Part shown: in pieces, positions 1 to 7,205 of the stretch | Layout: every line of letters starts with the position of its first letter | Numbering within the stretch: position 1 is the stretch's first letter | NCBI RefSeq assembly: GCF_001591585.1 | Contig: NZ_BCVE01000006.1 | Coordinates: 62,001 to 126,000, forward strand | DNA: 64,000 bases | DNA from: Niallia circulans NBRC 13626 | Lineage (GTDB): Bacteria; Bacillota; Bacilli; Bacillales; Cytobacillaceae | Direction of reading: 5' to 3' | Notes under the pieces: model-generated | Told to the model about the DNA's origin: nothing | What the model saw: the letters and a program-made list of their open reading frames with translations, nothing else | Database searches by the model: none | Program-made: the position numbers and the translations under genes

Positions 1-31
1 TTTTTTCCTCCATTTCCTTTTTAAACACTGT

Positions 32-583
32 CTATGGTCTTTTCTCCCATGGTTCCACTACACCTACTACTTTTCTCTTCCAATTATTTTTTATGGCATC
101 AATCACCCCAGCTGAAATCTCTTTATGTGTAAGCCATCTGGAGACGCTATTCTCCACAATAAATCCTAATTGAATCTGATGATAGCTGCAATTAGGGGGA
201 ATCGTTAGTTCCTTCTTTATTTTGGACAAATCCGAGCTGCTCCCAGTAATGTGAAACAAACGCCAATTCTGTCTGCTTTCGGAAAGTTCGTCCTTTACTA
301 TATTCAAAGCATTTTTTCCTATCGAATGAACCCATGCTACAACCAAATCAATTGGTCCATTCTGTTGTATAGACCATTCTAATTTCTCCCTAAACGCAGT
401 GTGATTTGTATAATCAACCAGTAAGGGGGTTATTTTCGTTTTATCGTCCAGGTTATCTATTAAACTATTTATTGGGGCAGCTTTTCTGCCAACAATAGAT
501 AATCTGCAATCCTCTTGCTCAGCCAGCCATCCAGACACATCAAAAAGCATTCCTGTGCCTCCAATAATTAAGGCATGCTTCAT
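32..583 (-). CDS. Short Rossmann-fold protein, SDR-like
   Basis: The product has 183 aa and opens with a hydrophobic strand and a GGTGM glycine motif (residues 8-12), typical of an NAD(P)-binding Rossmann fold. It is much shorter than a classical short-chain dehydrogenase (about 250 aa), and I see no YxxxK catalytic pair, so enzymatic activity is uncertain. The ATG at 583 follows a clear AAGGAGG site. It is transcribed divergently from the ribokinase gene. Substrate and partner are unknown; it may bind a nucleotide without being a true dehydrogenase. Confidence 0.75.
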   Translation of the reverse strand: MKHALIIGGTGMLFDVSGWLAEQEDCRLSIVGRKAAPINSLIDNLDDKTKITPLLVDYTNHTAFREKLEWSIQQNGPIDLVVAWVHSIGKNALNIVKDELSESRQNWRLFHITGSSSDLSKIKKELTIPPNCSYHQIQLGFIVENSVSRWLTHKEISAGVIDAIKNNWKRKVVGVVEPWEKRP

Positions 584-768
584 ATTTTGCTCCTCCTTAT
601 AAATAAGCCTTTAACCAATCAGTTTTCATGTCTTGCTTACTACCCAAAACGCTCCTAAAATTTCCTAATAATTCCTCTTATCTTATTACTTTAACAAACT
701 TAACCCGTTTATTTAAAGTAAAATCAGTGATATTCTATAAATAAGTTAAAAACTATGGGGGGAAAGAC

Positions 769-1656
769 TTGAAGATTTTGAATTTTGGTTCTTTAAATAT
801 TGATAAAGTATATTCGGTTCCTCACTTTGTTTCTGCTGGCGAAACTTTATCTTCTACGAATTATGAAGAATTTCCGGGCGGAAAAGGATTAAATCAATCA
901 ATTGCACTTGCTAAAGCTGGAGCACAAGTATACCACGGAGGGAATATTGGAAAAGACGGCTTATTTTTAAAAGAAGTATTAGCGGAAGCAAATGTAAATG
1001 TTGATTGGATTTGTGAGAATGGGAACACAACTGGCCACGCCATTATTCAAGTCTCTGCTAGTGGTGAAAACTGTATTCTTTTATTAGGCGGAGCAAATAA
1101 AGAAATAACGATCAATCATATTAACCAAGTTTTAGCGAATTTTTCCCAGAACGATTTACTGTTATTGCAAAATGAAATAAACGATTTAGCATACATAGTG
1201 GAAACTGCACACAAAAGAGGATTAAAGATTGCTCTTAATCCATCACCTATCGATGAGACAATTACCAACCTAGATTTTTCAAAAATTGATTACTTAATAT
1301 TAAATGAAATAGAAGCAAAAGCCATTACGAATGAACATACAAATGACAAGATTTTTCAAAAGCTTTTATCCTTAAACAAGCAGCTAAAAGTCGTCTTAAC
1401 ATTGGGCAATGAAGGCGTAATTTATAAAGATAGTTTAGAAGAACATAGACAAGCCGCTTTTAAAGTAGATGCAGTTGATACAACCGCTGCTGGCGATACC
1501 TTTTTAGGATACTTTTTAAGTCAAGTTTCCCAGCAGGCGGAAATAAAACATGCCTTGCAAATGGCTGCAAAAGCTGCTGCAATTGCTGTAACACGGAAAG
1601 GGGCCTCCTCTTCTATTCCAAATTTGCAAGAAGTAATGACGTTCACAAAGAAATAG
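769..1656 (+). CDS. PfkB-family sugar kinase, ribokinase-like
   Basis: A 295-aa cytoplasmic kinase of the PfkB family, expected to phosphorylate a pentose or related substrate with ATP. The N-terminal signature GGKGLNQ (about residues 37-43) matches the ribokinase GGKGxNQ motif. The C-terminal DTTAAGDTF (about residues 238-246) carries the catalytic aspartate and anion hole, with Ala in place of the usual Gly in DTxGAGD. The TTG start is preceded by a GGGGGGAAAG site. It is not next to rbs transport genes, so the physiological sugar is unknown; ribokinase is the closest family but another PfkB kinase is possible. Confidence 0.85.
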   Translation: MKILNFGSLNIDKVYSVPHFVSAGETLSSTNYEEFPGGKGLNQSIALAKAGAQVYHGGNIGKDGLFLKEVLAEANVNVDWICENGNTTGHAIIQVSASGENCILLLGGANKEITINHINQVLANFSQNDLLLLQNEINDLAYIVETAHKRGLKIALNPSPIDETITNLDFSKIDYLILNEIEAKAITNEHTNDKIFQKLLSLNKQLKVVLTLGNEGVIYKDSLEEHRQAAFKVDAVDTTAAGDTFLGYFLSQVSQQAEIKHALQMAAKAAAIAVTRKGASSSIPNLQEVMTFTKK

Positions 1657-1700
1657 AAGATAAAAAAGTGAGAATTTAAGTAGTGATTCTCTCTTTTTTA
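1657..1700 (+). terminator. Terminator after the PfkB kinase
   Basis: A short hairpin made from GTGAGAATtt and agTGATTCTC is followed by a T-rich run directly after the kinase stop codon. It isolates the kinase from the XRE gene downstream. Confidence 0.5.
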
Positions 1701-1725
1701 TGGAATCACAATCATCAAACGGAAT

Positions 1726-1762
1726 ATATATATTGCATTTAGCAATATATATTAGTTATAAT
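1726..1762 (+). promoter_or_regulatory. Promoter with palindromic operator for the XRE gene
   Basis: A perfect inverted repeat with 11-bp arms (1726-1736 and 1742-1752) and a 5-bp spacer covers a -35-like TTGCAT at 1733-1738. A consensus -10 TATAAT lies at 1757-1762. A repressor bound to the palindrome would block RNA polymerase, so the XRE protein encoded just downstream is the obvious candidate for autoregulation (inference). Confidence 0.6.
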
Positions 1763-1797
1763 GTAATATATACATTCCATCAATAAGGAGGATTGCC

Positions 1798-2004
1798 TTG
1801 AAGAACCATATTAAAATTGCAAGAATTCAAGCAGATTTAACCCAGCAGCAATTAGCAGATAAGATTGGCGTTACTCGTCAAACAATCAGTCTTATTGAAA
1901 AAGGAAAATACAATCCTACTTTAAAACTTTGTCTTGAGCTCTGTTATTCCCTCAACAGAACATTAGATGAATTATTTTGGGTAGACAAGGAGGAAGAAAA
2001 GTGA
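1798..2004 (+). CDS. Small XRE-family HTH regulator
   Basis: A 68-aa stand-alone helix-turn-helix DNA-binding protein. The HTH spans roughly residues 10-55 and includes TQQQLADKIGVTRQTISLIE, the usual XRE/Cro signature, followed by the family's LDELFW-type tail. The TTG start follows AAGGAGG. The stop overlaps the GTG of the next gene by four bases, so the two are translationally coupled. Such tiny regulators are commonly paired with a small membrane protein in Bacillaceae. A palindrome over its own promoter suggests autoregulation. Confidence 0.85.
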   Translation: MKNHIKIARIQADLTQQQLADKIGVTRQTISLIEKGKYNPTLKLCLELCYSLNRTLDELFWVDKEEEK

Positions 2005-2441
2005 AAAAAATAAAAGATGAACGTCTAATTATGAAAAACTTACAAAATATTAAAGTAGCCTATATCATTCAAACGCTTGGTATTATTGGCATATTAGGCT
2101 ATGACCTTATTACAAAAGGCTTAGTTGGAATGAGAGACAATCCGTTATGGTATGTATTTATTATTACTAGCATCATTTCAGCCTATCTATCAATGAATAT
2201 AAGCGTCGATCATGAAAACAGCAAAAAGGACCCTAAAAAGGGACTATCTCTTTCTATTACTATTGTCACTCTGCTTTCCGTGCTTATTGGAATTCTAATA
2301 ATCCTCTCTGATAGAGAGCGTATCTTAAATGGTGTTCTTATTGGCGGAATAGTATTTATATGCGGGATCATACCTGTACTTTATACTTATTATTTACGGA
2401 ATAAAAAAGGAAGAGATTTGGATGATGAGGATGAAGTTTAA
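2001..2441 (+). CDS. Small membrane protein coupled to the XRE regulator
   Basis: A 146-aa protein with about four hydrophobic segments (residues near 15-35, 45-63, 82-100 and 110-130) and a charged C-terminus rich in Asp/Glu. I chose the GTG at 2001 because AAGGAGG (1987-1993) lies seven bases upstream and the start overlaps the XRE stop (GTGA). An ORF start further upstream at 1977 lies inside the regulator gene. Function is unknown. By analogy with other XRE/membrane pairs it may be the regulated partner, but nothing in the sequence proves it. Confidence 0.75.
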   Translation: MKKIKDERLIMKNLQNIKVAYIIQTLGIIGILGYDLITKGLVGMRDNPLWYVFIITSIISAYLSMNISVDHENSKKDPKKGLSLSITIVTLLSVLIGILIILSDRERILNGVLIGGIVFICGIIPVLYTYYLRNKKGRDLDDEDEV

Positions 2442-2555
2442 CTCTCTTACTGACATTTATTTTAGCCTGCTGGATTAATCTACCACTTTCGCTTATAATT
2501 ATTGTAGTGTAATACTAGAATCATAGCATTAATAAATGTTAGAAAAAGGTGTAAT

Positions 2556-2948
2556 ATGAATAATTTTTTTAGCAGGCTAACCCTTTTTTTATATATTATT
2601 TTTTTCCTCCTAACTGGAATAGCTTTTTATTTTATCTATAAAGATTTTACTACCACTTTTCCCTTTTATTTTATCATTGGATATATCATATTCCTATTTT
2701 GTTTTATATTTTACTTACTATGGATGGCAGTATTCACGTGGAAGAAAAACTTTAGCTGGTCTTTATTGGCAAAGAAGGTATCGCAATGTATTTGCCTGTT
2801 TCTCTTATTCAGCTTAGTTAATTATCTATTTTCTTATTTTTTTCATCCGAATCAGAAGACTTTTGCATTTTCTTTTACCTCTCTTGGCTTAGCAATAGGT
2901 CTTACGTTTCTAGATATTCCTTATTTTCAAGGTAAAAGTAAAAAATAA
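2556..2948 (+). CDS. Small four-TM hypothetical membrane protein
   Basis: A 130-aa very hydrophobic protein, Phe/Leu/Ile-rich, with about four predicted membrane segments (residues 10-30, 38-60, 78-95 and 105-120). The ATG follows a weak AAAAGGTG site. It is separated from the XRE pair by 114 bases and is followed by a strong hairpin. I recognise no family. AT-rich codon use is similar to its neighbours. Confidence 0.6.
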   Translation: MNNFFSRLTLFLYIIFFLLTGIAFYFIYKDFTTTFPFYFIIGYIIFLFCFIFYLLWMAVFTWKKNFSWSLLAKKVSQCICLFLLFSLVNYLFSYFFHPNQKTFAFSFTSLGLAIGLTFLDIPYFQGKSKK

Positions 2949-2959
2949 AGCGACAAAAT

Positions 2960-3007
2960 TACATGATTTACTATGGCTTAAATCCCATAGTGAATCATGT
3001 ATTTTTC
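2960..3007 (+). terminator. Hairpin terminator between convergent genes
   Basis: The arms ACATGATTtACTATGG and CCATAGTgAATCATGT form a stem of about 16 bp, with a T-rich tail on the + strand. The hairpin also overlaps the 3' end of the minus-strand pseudogene, so it may serve both directions. Confidence 0.7.
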
Positions 3008-3447
3008 TGCTTCCTGCGCTGCTGTTATTTTTCGAGCTAGATCAATAAGCTGCCCTGATTTTTTAGACGCAACGATATCTAAAAAAAATGGTAACGATTC
3101 AGGAGGAATAAGTGTTATTCCGTAATAGGCTAAACCTTTAGCCGGTCGTTCAGATGTTGGAAGTATGTTTTCATCATCGCTAATGGTTTTATCAGCTCTT
3201 GTATAAAATCATCATTTACAGGTATACAATCATAAATATCTGGAGTGTAATGATTATATACATACTGTTTATTGAAATTTTCAATGATTCCAAATTCGTG
3301 GGTAATAGTCAAGCTCTTCATCCTTTCAAATAAAGCCTGCCAATTTAAGTTAAATTTTAACAAAAGAAAGATGAGCATACTATATTTTTTAGGATATTCT
3401 AAAGTTTGCTGCAATGATCTGGAGCTTCCCTTTAAAAATACGTACAT
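2977..3447 (-). pseudogene. Frameshifted gene downstream of DUF402 protein
   Basis: Translation runs from an ATG at 3447, nine bases after the DUF402 stop, for 105 codons and halts near 3130. The following 150 bases are open in the next frame and read naturally as NILPTSERPAKGLAYYGITL and onward to a stop at 2977. The two frames join at a run of four A residues (minus strand, about 3170), where one extra A would restore a single product of about 155 aa. Either a real homopolymer deletion or a sequencing error is possible. The family is not recognised. Confidence 0.55.
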
Positions 3448-3456
3448 AGCTCCATT

Positions 3457-3969
3457 TTATAGGCGAAACAAATCTGCTGTTTCTCTAGATACCTCTGCAA
3501 GAATACCATCTTTATGCTTTAACAATTGTTGTAATGCTTTTTGAACAAATCCTTTTTCAAACGTTTCAATGGGCTGAGGTAATTCTTCTTGATCCAAAAT
3601 ATAATACATTTGATTAGGTTTAACGACAATATCAATAATTAAATCTTCATAGATAACCATATCGTTTTGAAACCAATTTTTTCTCACAATATTGAAATAC
3701 GCTCCTAAATATTTTCCAGTTGCATCTCGCCAAAAGTATAAATTATATGGCTGATCCAACCAATAATAAGCAAACGTATAGGTCCCTTTCGGAATAACTA
3801 GTTTTTGTTTGCCTTTCCTCATTTCAAATGACTTTTCCACTTGATGCAAGAGAGTGATTTTCCTTTTATCCGATTGAAGAAGTTTGCATTGATATTCTTC
3901 TATGGTAGAATCATAGCGAATTTTCCGTTCGACTATATTTTCTCTATCCTTTAATTGCAAGTTTACCAC
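3457..3969 (-). CDS. DUF402 domain protein
   Basis: A 170-aa protein whose central part (residues 60-145: KGTYTFAYYW, YNLYFWRDATGKYLGAYFNI, YEDLIIDIVV) matches the DUF402 beta-barrel family, some members of which act as nucleotide or nucleoside phosphohydrolases. The GTG start is preceded by GGAG. It is followed after nine bases by the frameshifted gene at 2977-3447, suggesting a two-gene unit. The precise substrate cannot be inferred. Confidence 0.8.
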   Translation of the reverse strand: MVNLQLKDRENIVERKIRYDSTIEEYQCKLLQSDKRKITLLHQVEKSFEMRKGKQKLVIPKGTYTFAYYWLDQPYNLYFWRDATGKYLGAYFNIVRKNWFQNDMVIYEDLIIDIVVKPNQMYYILDQEELPQPIETFEKGFVQKALQQLLKHKDGILAEVSRETADLFRL

Positions 3970-4161
3970 TCTATCATCTCCAAATTCGATTCAACTTTAC
4001 TCTTTTTTCCCTATCTTATAGGCAAAACAAACATTTATACAGATCAAATCCACAGAATATTCAGCTCAAATATTCTTATCCTGATACATTCTCACTAAAT
4101 GTCTTTGTAAACATGCTAAAATAAGAATTACTAATTAATTAAAATCGAAGGAGGAGAGTAA

Positions 4162-4476
4162 ATGTATGTAAAAGTATATGAATATCATATACCAACCGAT
4201 AAAATCAAAGAATATTTCTGTATTCAAGAGAAAGCAAGCAACATCTATCGCAAGTATATCGATTCAACAACAACCTATTTACAAAGTAATGATGATCCGA
4301 CAAAATGGCTGGAAATCACGACCTATCAGAGTGAACAAGACTATCATGCCAATATTGCTTTAATCAATGAACAAACGGAAATTGCTGCGTTATTTCAAGA
4401 ATTCCAAGCTTTGCTTCACCCCAAAAATAGTCAAATAAAAGAAAAAAATTTCACCAAAATAACAGAAATAAAGTAA
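4162..4476 (+). CDS. Small ABM-like hypothetical protein
   Basis: A 104-aa soluble protein with an alternating strand-helix pattern (YVKVYEYHIP, then a helix rich in Lys/Ala, then WLEITTYQSEQDYH) resembling the dimeric alpha/beta-barrel fold of antibiotic-biosynthesis-monooxygenase-like proteins. Start ATG behind AAGGAGGAG. Monocistronic. The assignment rests on fold-like pattern only, so function is open. Confidence 0.6.
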   Translation: MYVKVYEYHIPTDKIKEYFCIQEKASNIYRKYIDSTTTYLQSNDDPTKWLEITTYQSEQDYHANIALINEQTEIAALFQEFQALLHPKNSQIKEKNFTKITEIK

Positions 4477-4515
4477 TTATTAAAAAAGGATACCTTAATC
4501 GATATCCTTTTCTTC

Positions 4516-4764
4516 TTACTTAAAATCCTTCCAATTCATCGCATTTTCATTTAACAGTTCTTCAAAACTTTTATTTTTTTCTCTTTGTCGACGTTCTTCT
4601 CTTTTTCTTTCTTCTTCTGCTTTTTGCTTGGCCTCTTCTTGTTGTTTTAGTTCTTGCTTTTTATTTTTCAGTTGATCTGCTAACTGTTCATTTAGAAGAT
4701 CCCCTAATGTAACAGGCTTATCCTCCTGTTTTGTTTTTTGTACATGTCTCCGCTGCTTTGCCAT
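4516..4764 (-). CDS. yqkE: DUF3886 (YqkE-like) charged protein
   Basis: An 82-aa very charged protein. The N-terminus MAKQRRHVQ is followed by a TLGDLLNEQL segment and then a long Glu/Lys/Arg coiled-coil-prone helix (residues 35-65) ending in NENAMNWKDFK. This layout matches the YqkE/DUF3886 family. I chose the ATG at 4764, which has AAGGAGGGGG upstream, over a longer ORF. It lies close to a yqkD-like hydrolase gene, as in B. subtilis. Function unknown. Confidence 0.75.
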   Translation of the reverse strand: MAKQRRHVQKTKQEDKPVTLGDLLNEQLADQLKNKKQELKQQEEAKQKAEEERKREERRQREKNKSFEELLNENAMNWKDFK

Positions 4765-4789
4765 CTGAATCCCCCTCCTTCTTTGGATT

Positions 4790-5239
4790 TTACAGTGCAA
4801 GTTCTATTGTTTCTTCTAATTCGACTTCTACATTCCCTTTAATCGCTCTTGTAATCATGCAGCTCTCTTCCGCTTTATGGGCAAGTTTTGCTGCAAGCTT
4901 TATGTCTTTTTCAGCAGCCTCTTTTTTGAGCACAATCTTCGGGCGATGAATAATTTTTTTGTAAGTAAATACACCGTTTGTGACATCAACTACTGCTTCT
5001 GATTCTAATGTTAAGCTTTCCTTCTCAAGTCGACTTCTTTCCATCATTGCAGCAAGTGTAATAATAAAGCAAGTTGCTGCTGCTCCGAGAAGCATTTCAT
5101 CTGGATTAGTACCGACACCAGGTCCTTCCATTTCTTTTGGAATCGATATTTTTGTTTTTAAATTGCCACTTTCGATTGTCCCAATATCATTTCGATATCC
5201 TGGCCAATCAGCTTTTAAATAAAAATGATGTTCTGCCAT
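4790..5239 (-). CDS. OsmC-family peroxiredoxin-like protein
   Basis: A 149-aa OsmC/Ohr-like protein. The family's first Cys lies in GAAATCFIITLAAMM (about residues 52-66) and the second in EESCMITRAI (about residues 125-134), matching the paired cysteines that reduce organic hydroperoxides. PDEMLLGAAAT is the conserved helix start. The ATG is preceded by AAGAAGGGTG. It ends 25 bases upstream of the DUF3886 start, so the two are probably co-transcribed. The subfamily (OsmC versus Ohr) is not certain. Confidence 0.85.
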   Translation of the reverse strand: MAEHHFYLKADWPGYRNDIGTIESGNLKTKISIPKEMEGPGVGTNPDEMLLGAAATCFIITLAAMMERSRLEKESLTLESEAVVDVTNGVFTYKKIIHRPKIVLKKEAAEKDIKLAAKLAHKAEESCMITRAIKGNVEVELEETIELAL

Positions 5240-5362
5240 AATTCACCCTTCTTTTTACTATGCTGTATGTATAATAACATATTTTTTTACTCAAGTTATA
5301 TTAGAGAATTGGATACGAAGACGATTGCTAGTATCTTCACTTCTATAAAAAAGGGGGGAAGC

Positions 5363-5497
5363 ATGATGACTCAGAAACGCGACAAAGGCTACAGTCAAGC
5401 TGGTAAGCCTAATGCAGATACTGTCAAACAAACAATTGCCGCAGAAGAATTAGAAAAGGCCATCCATCCAACAAACAGACAAAATTCTAAACAGTAG
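5363..5497 (+). CDS. Conserved 44-aa hydrophilic protein
   Basis: A small ORF beginning ATG ATG at 5363 behind a strong AAGGGGGG site and reading TQKRDKGYSQAGKPNADTV, then AEELEKAIHPTNRQ. It is polar, Gln/Lys/Asn-rich and has no membrane segment. A longer in-frame reading upstream lacks a ribosome site and looks like random sequence, so I use the short start. The ideal RBS and immediate terminator support a real gene. Its size and composition resemble small spore-associated proteins, but I cannot place it in a family. Confidence 0.6.
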   Translation: MMTQKRDKGYSQAGKPNADTVKQTIAAEELEKAIHPTNRQNSKQ

Positions 5498-5511
5498 TCC
5501 AAGCCACACCA

Positions 5512-5538
5512 CACCTTCTACGAAGGTGTGGCTTTTCT
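5512..5538 (+). terminator. Intrinsic terminator
   Basis: A 10-bp perfect stem (CCACACCTTC / GAAGGTGTGG) with a three-base loop followed by CTTTTCT lies 17 bases after the 44-aa gene. Confidence 0.8.
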
Positions 5539-5722
5539 CTCTCCCAGCTACCTTTATCTGTAACCATTTATTTCATTTTGCATAAAATTTTTTATCATAA
5601 CAGCCATCTGTATAAGTCTAATTTTTGATAATTAAAGAAGTTGTCCATTTTGTTTCTTTCTAAAGAAATGATACACTCAAATTAGTTTCTGCTAAATTTT
5701 TCAACTTACTGGAGGAATCGGT

Positions 5723-6631
5723 TTGAGAAAGCTGTTTCGTTATTTGTTTTCTGTGTTATTATTTATTACTTCCATTGGTTTATACTGTTCCAATCGATTA
5801 ATGTATATGAAGAAAAAAGACAATGACTTTATTGTAAATAGAGAAAAAGAAGCTGGCAGATTAGACCCTGTTTCTTATGAAAATTTAACTAAACAAGAAA
5901 TTACCATTCCTTCTCCTTATGGTTATGCTTTAAAAGCAATCCTAGTAGAGCCTTTTGATACGAAGAAATATGTCATCATTTCCCATGGAGTCACGGAAAA
6001 TAAAACGAGTTCGATTAAATATATGAACTTATTTTTAGAAAGAGGCTTCAATGGTATTATTTACGATCATCGCAGACATGGAGAGTCGGGCGGGAAAAAT
6101 ACAAGCTTTGGCTATTACGAAAAATTTGACTTAAAGCAAATTGTTGATTGGCTTAAACAAGAAAAAGGAAAAGATATTCTTTTAGGGATTCATGGTGAAT
6201 CGATGGGTGCAGCAACAATGATTCTTTATGCTGGCGGAATCGAGGATGGCGCCGATTTCTATATTGCGGATTGTCCATTTTCCGATTTCAAGGAGCTTTT
6301 AGATTATGTCATCAAACAGGAAATAAAACTACCTGGAAAAATCTTTATTCCTATCGCTAATTTATTTTTACGTGCCAGAGCTCGCTATTCCATTAAAGAT
6401 ATTTCTCCTATCTCTGTCATTGATAAAATAAAAAGTCCGATGTTATTTATCCATAGCAAGAAAGATGATTTTATCTTGCCAGAAATGACGCAAAAACTTT
6501 TCGATAAAAAGAAAGGTCCTAAAAAATTATTTTTTGCTGTTAATGGTACACATGCTCAAAGCTATAATGAGAACAAAGAGGCTTATGAAAAAGCCGTTGA
6601 TGATTTTTTAAAGGAATATGTGCAAAGTTAA
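5723..6631 (+). CDS. yqkD: Membrane-anchored alpha/beta hydrolase, YqkD-like
   Basis: A 302-aa hydrolase with an N-terminal hydrophobic anchor (residues 3-25). The oxyanion region KYVIISHGVTENK, the nucleophile elbow GIHGESMGAA (Ser about residue 167), an acid in HSKKDDFI (about residues 249-256) and a histidine in NGTHAQSY complete a serine hydrolase triad. The length and the 'MRKL' start match B. subtilis YqkD. The TTG start lies behind GGAGG. Substrate is not known; esterase or peptidase activity is possible. Confidence 0.85.
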   Translation: MRKLFRYLFSVLLFITSIGLYCSNRLMYMKKKDNDFIVNREKEAGRLDPVSYENLTKQEITIPSPYGYALKAILVEPFDTKKYVIISHGVTENKTSSIKYMNLFLERGFNGIIYDHRRHGESGGKNTSFGYYEKFDLKQIVDWLKQEKGKDILLGIHGESMGAATMILYAGGIEDGADFYIADCPFSDFKELLDYVIKQEIKLPGKIFIPIANLFLRARARYSIKDISPISVIDKIKSPMLFIHSKKDDFILPEMTQKLFDKKKGPKKLFFAVNGTHAQSYNENKEAYEKAVDDFLKEYVQS

Positions 6632-6681
6632 AATTTAAGGCTTAACAACGCTAATTCTGCTAAATAATAGTGTATTCAGAT

Positions 6682-6706
6682 AAAGCCATCGAAACGATGG
6701 CTTTTC
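6682..6706 (+). terminator. Intrinsic terminator after yqkD-like gene
   Basis: A perfect stem AAAGCCATCG / CGATGGCTTT with an AAA loop and TTTTC tail. Confidence 0.85.
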
Positions 6707-6832
6707 TTATAATTAATTCTTTATTTGTTATAAGATCGCCTTCTTGGAAAGCCCATCTTGCCCCTTCGTAAAAGAGAAACTATACACATTCATTTTAATA
6801 ATCAATATTATTTCATTATTTAAAAAAATTCC

Positions 6833-6861
6833 TTTACATCCCCTAGAAGGTTTGATATGGT
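6833..6861 (+). promoter_or_regulatory. Putative sigma-A promoter of the T-box leader
   Basis: TTTACA (6833-6838), a 17-bp spacer, and TATGGT (6856-6861) with an extended TGn just before it. It lies about 30 bases upstream of the first leader motifs. Confidence 0.5.
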
Positions 6862-6879
6862 ATATAACATTAAAATGCC

Positions 6880-7170
6880 ACAAACAAATACATGCGATGA
6901 AGAGAAGAGTACAATCATGCAATTCTTCAAAGAGAGCTCCAGTTGGTGGAAAGGAGTAGGAATAATGGTTGGAAGCAAGCCTCTGAGCGGCACATCGGAT
7001 CCATATAGGTGATGGTGTGACAGGTGCTCCTGTTATCGAGCTAGGGTATACGTATGGAATTCATACCGTACCTACAAAGGATAATATGGTAACATATTGT
7101 CAAACTGGGGTGGCACCACGGCGCGCAGCAACTCGTCCTCAAGACTAAAATCTTGGGGGTGAGTTTTTTT
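6880..7170 (+). ncRNA. T-box leader, probable tRNA-Ser (AGC specifier)
   Basis: The leader holds the elements of a T-box riboswitch in order: an AGTA-type segment near 6909, AGAGAGCTCC with the GGTG apical motif (6931-6948), a specifier region GGAAGCAAGCC (6971-6981) before CTCTGAG, the T-box GGGGTGGCACCACGG (7107-7121), and a terminator stem (about 7132-7163) with a seven-T tail. Aligning to the usual GAA-NNN-A spacing gives AGC (Ser) at 6974-6976. The antiterminator bulge TGGC would pair with a G discriminator base, which tRNA-Ser has. Uncharged tRNA-Ser would therefore turn on the MFS gene; the amino acid is inferred. Confidence 0.85.
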
Positions 7171-7205
7171 ATTATCCAATTTTACATTTTTAAGGAGGAA
7201 ATAAA

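Noticed and set aside
3272-3544. Plus-strand ORF of 90 codons
   Set aside because: Antisense to the DUF402 gene and its frameshifted partner, with no ribosome site or plausible protein features.
5225-5362. Upstream extension of the 44-aa gene
   Set aside because: The extra 46 codons lack an RBS and read as random hydrophobic/Cys-rich sequence, while a perfect AAGGGGGG site precedes ATG 5363.
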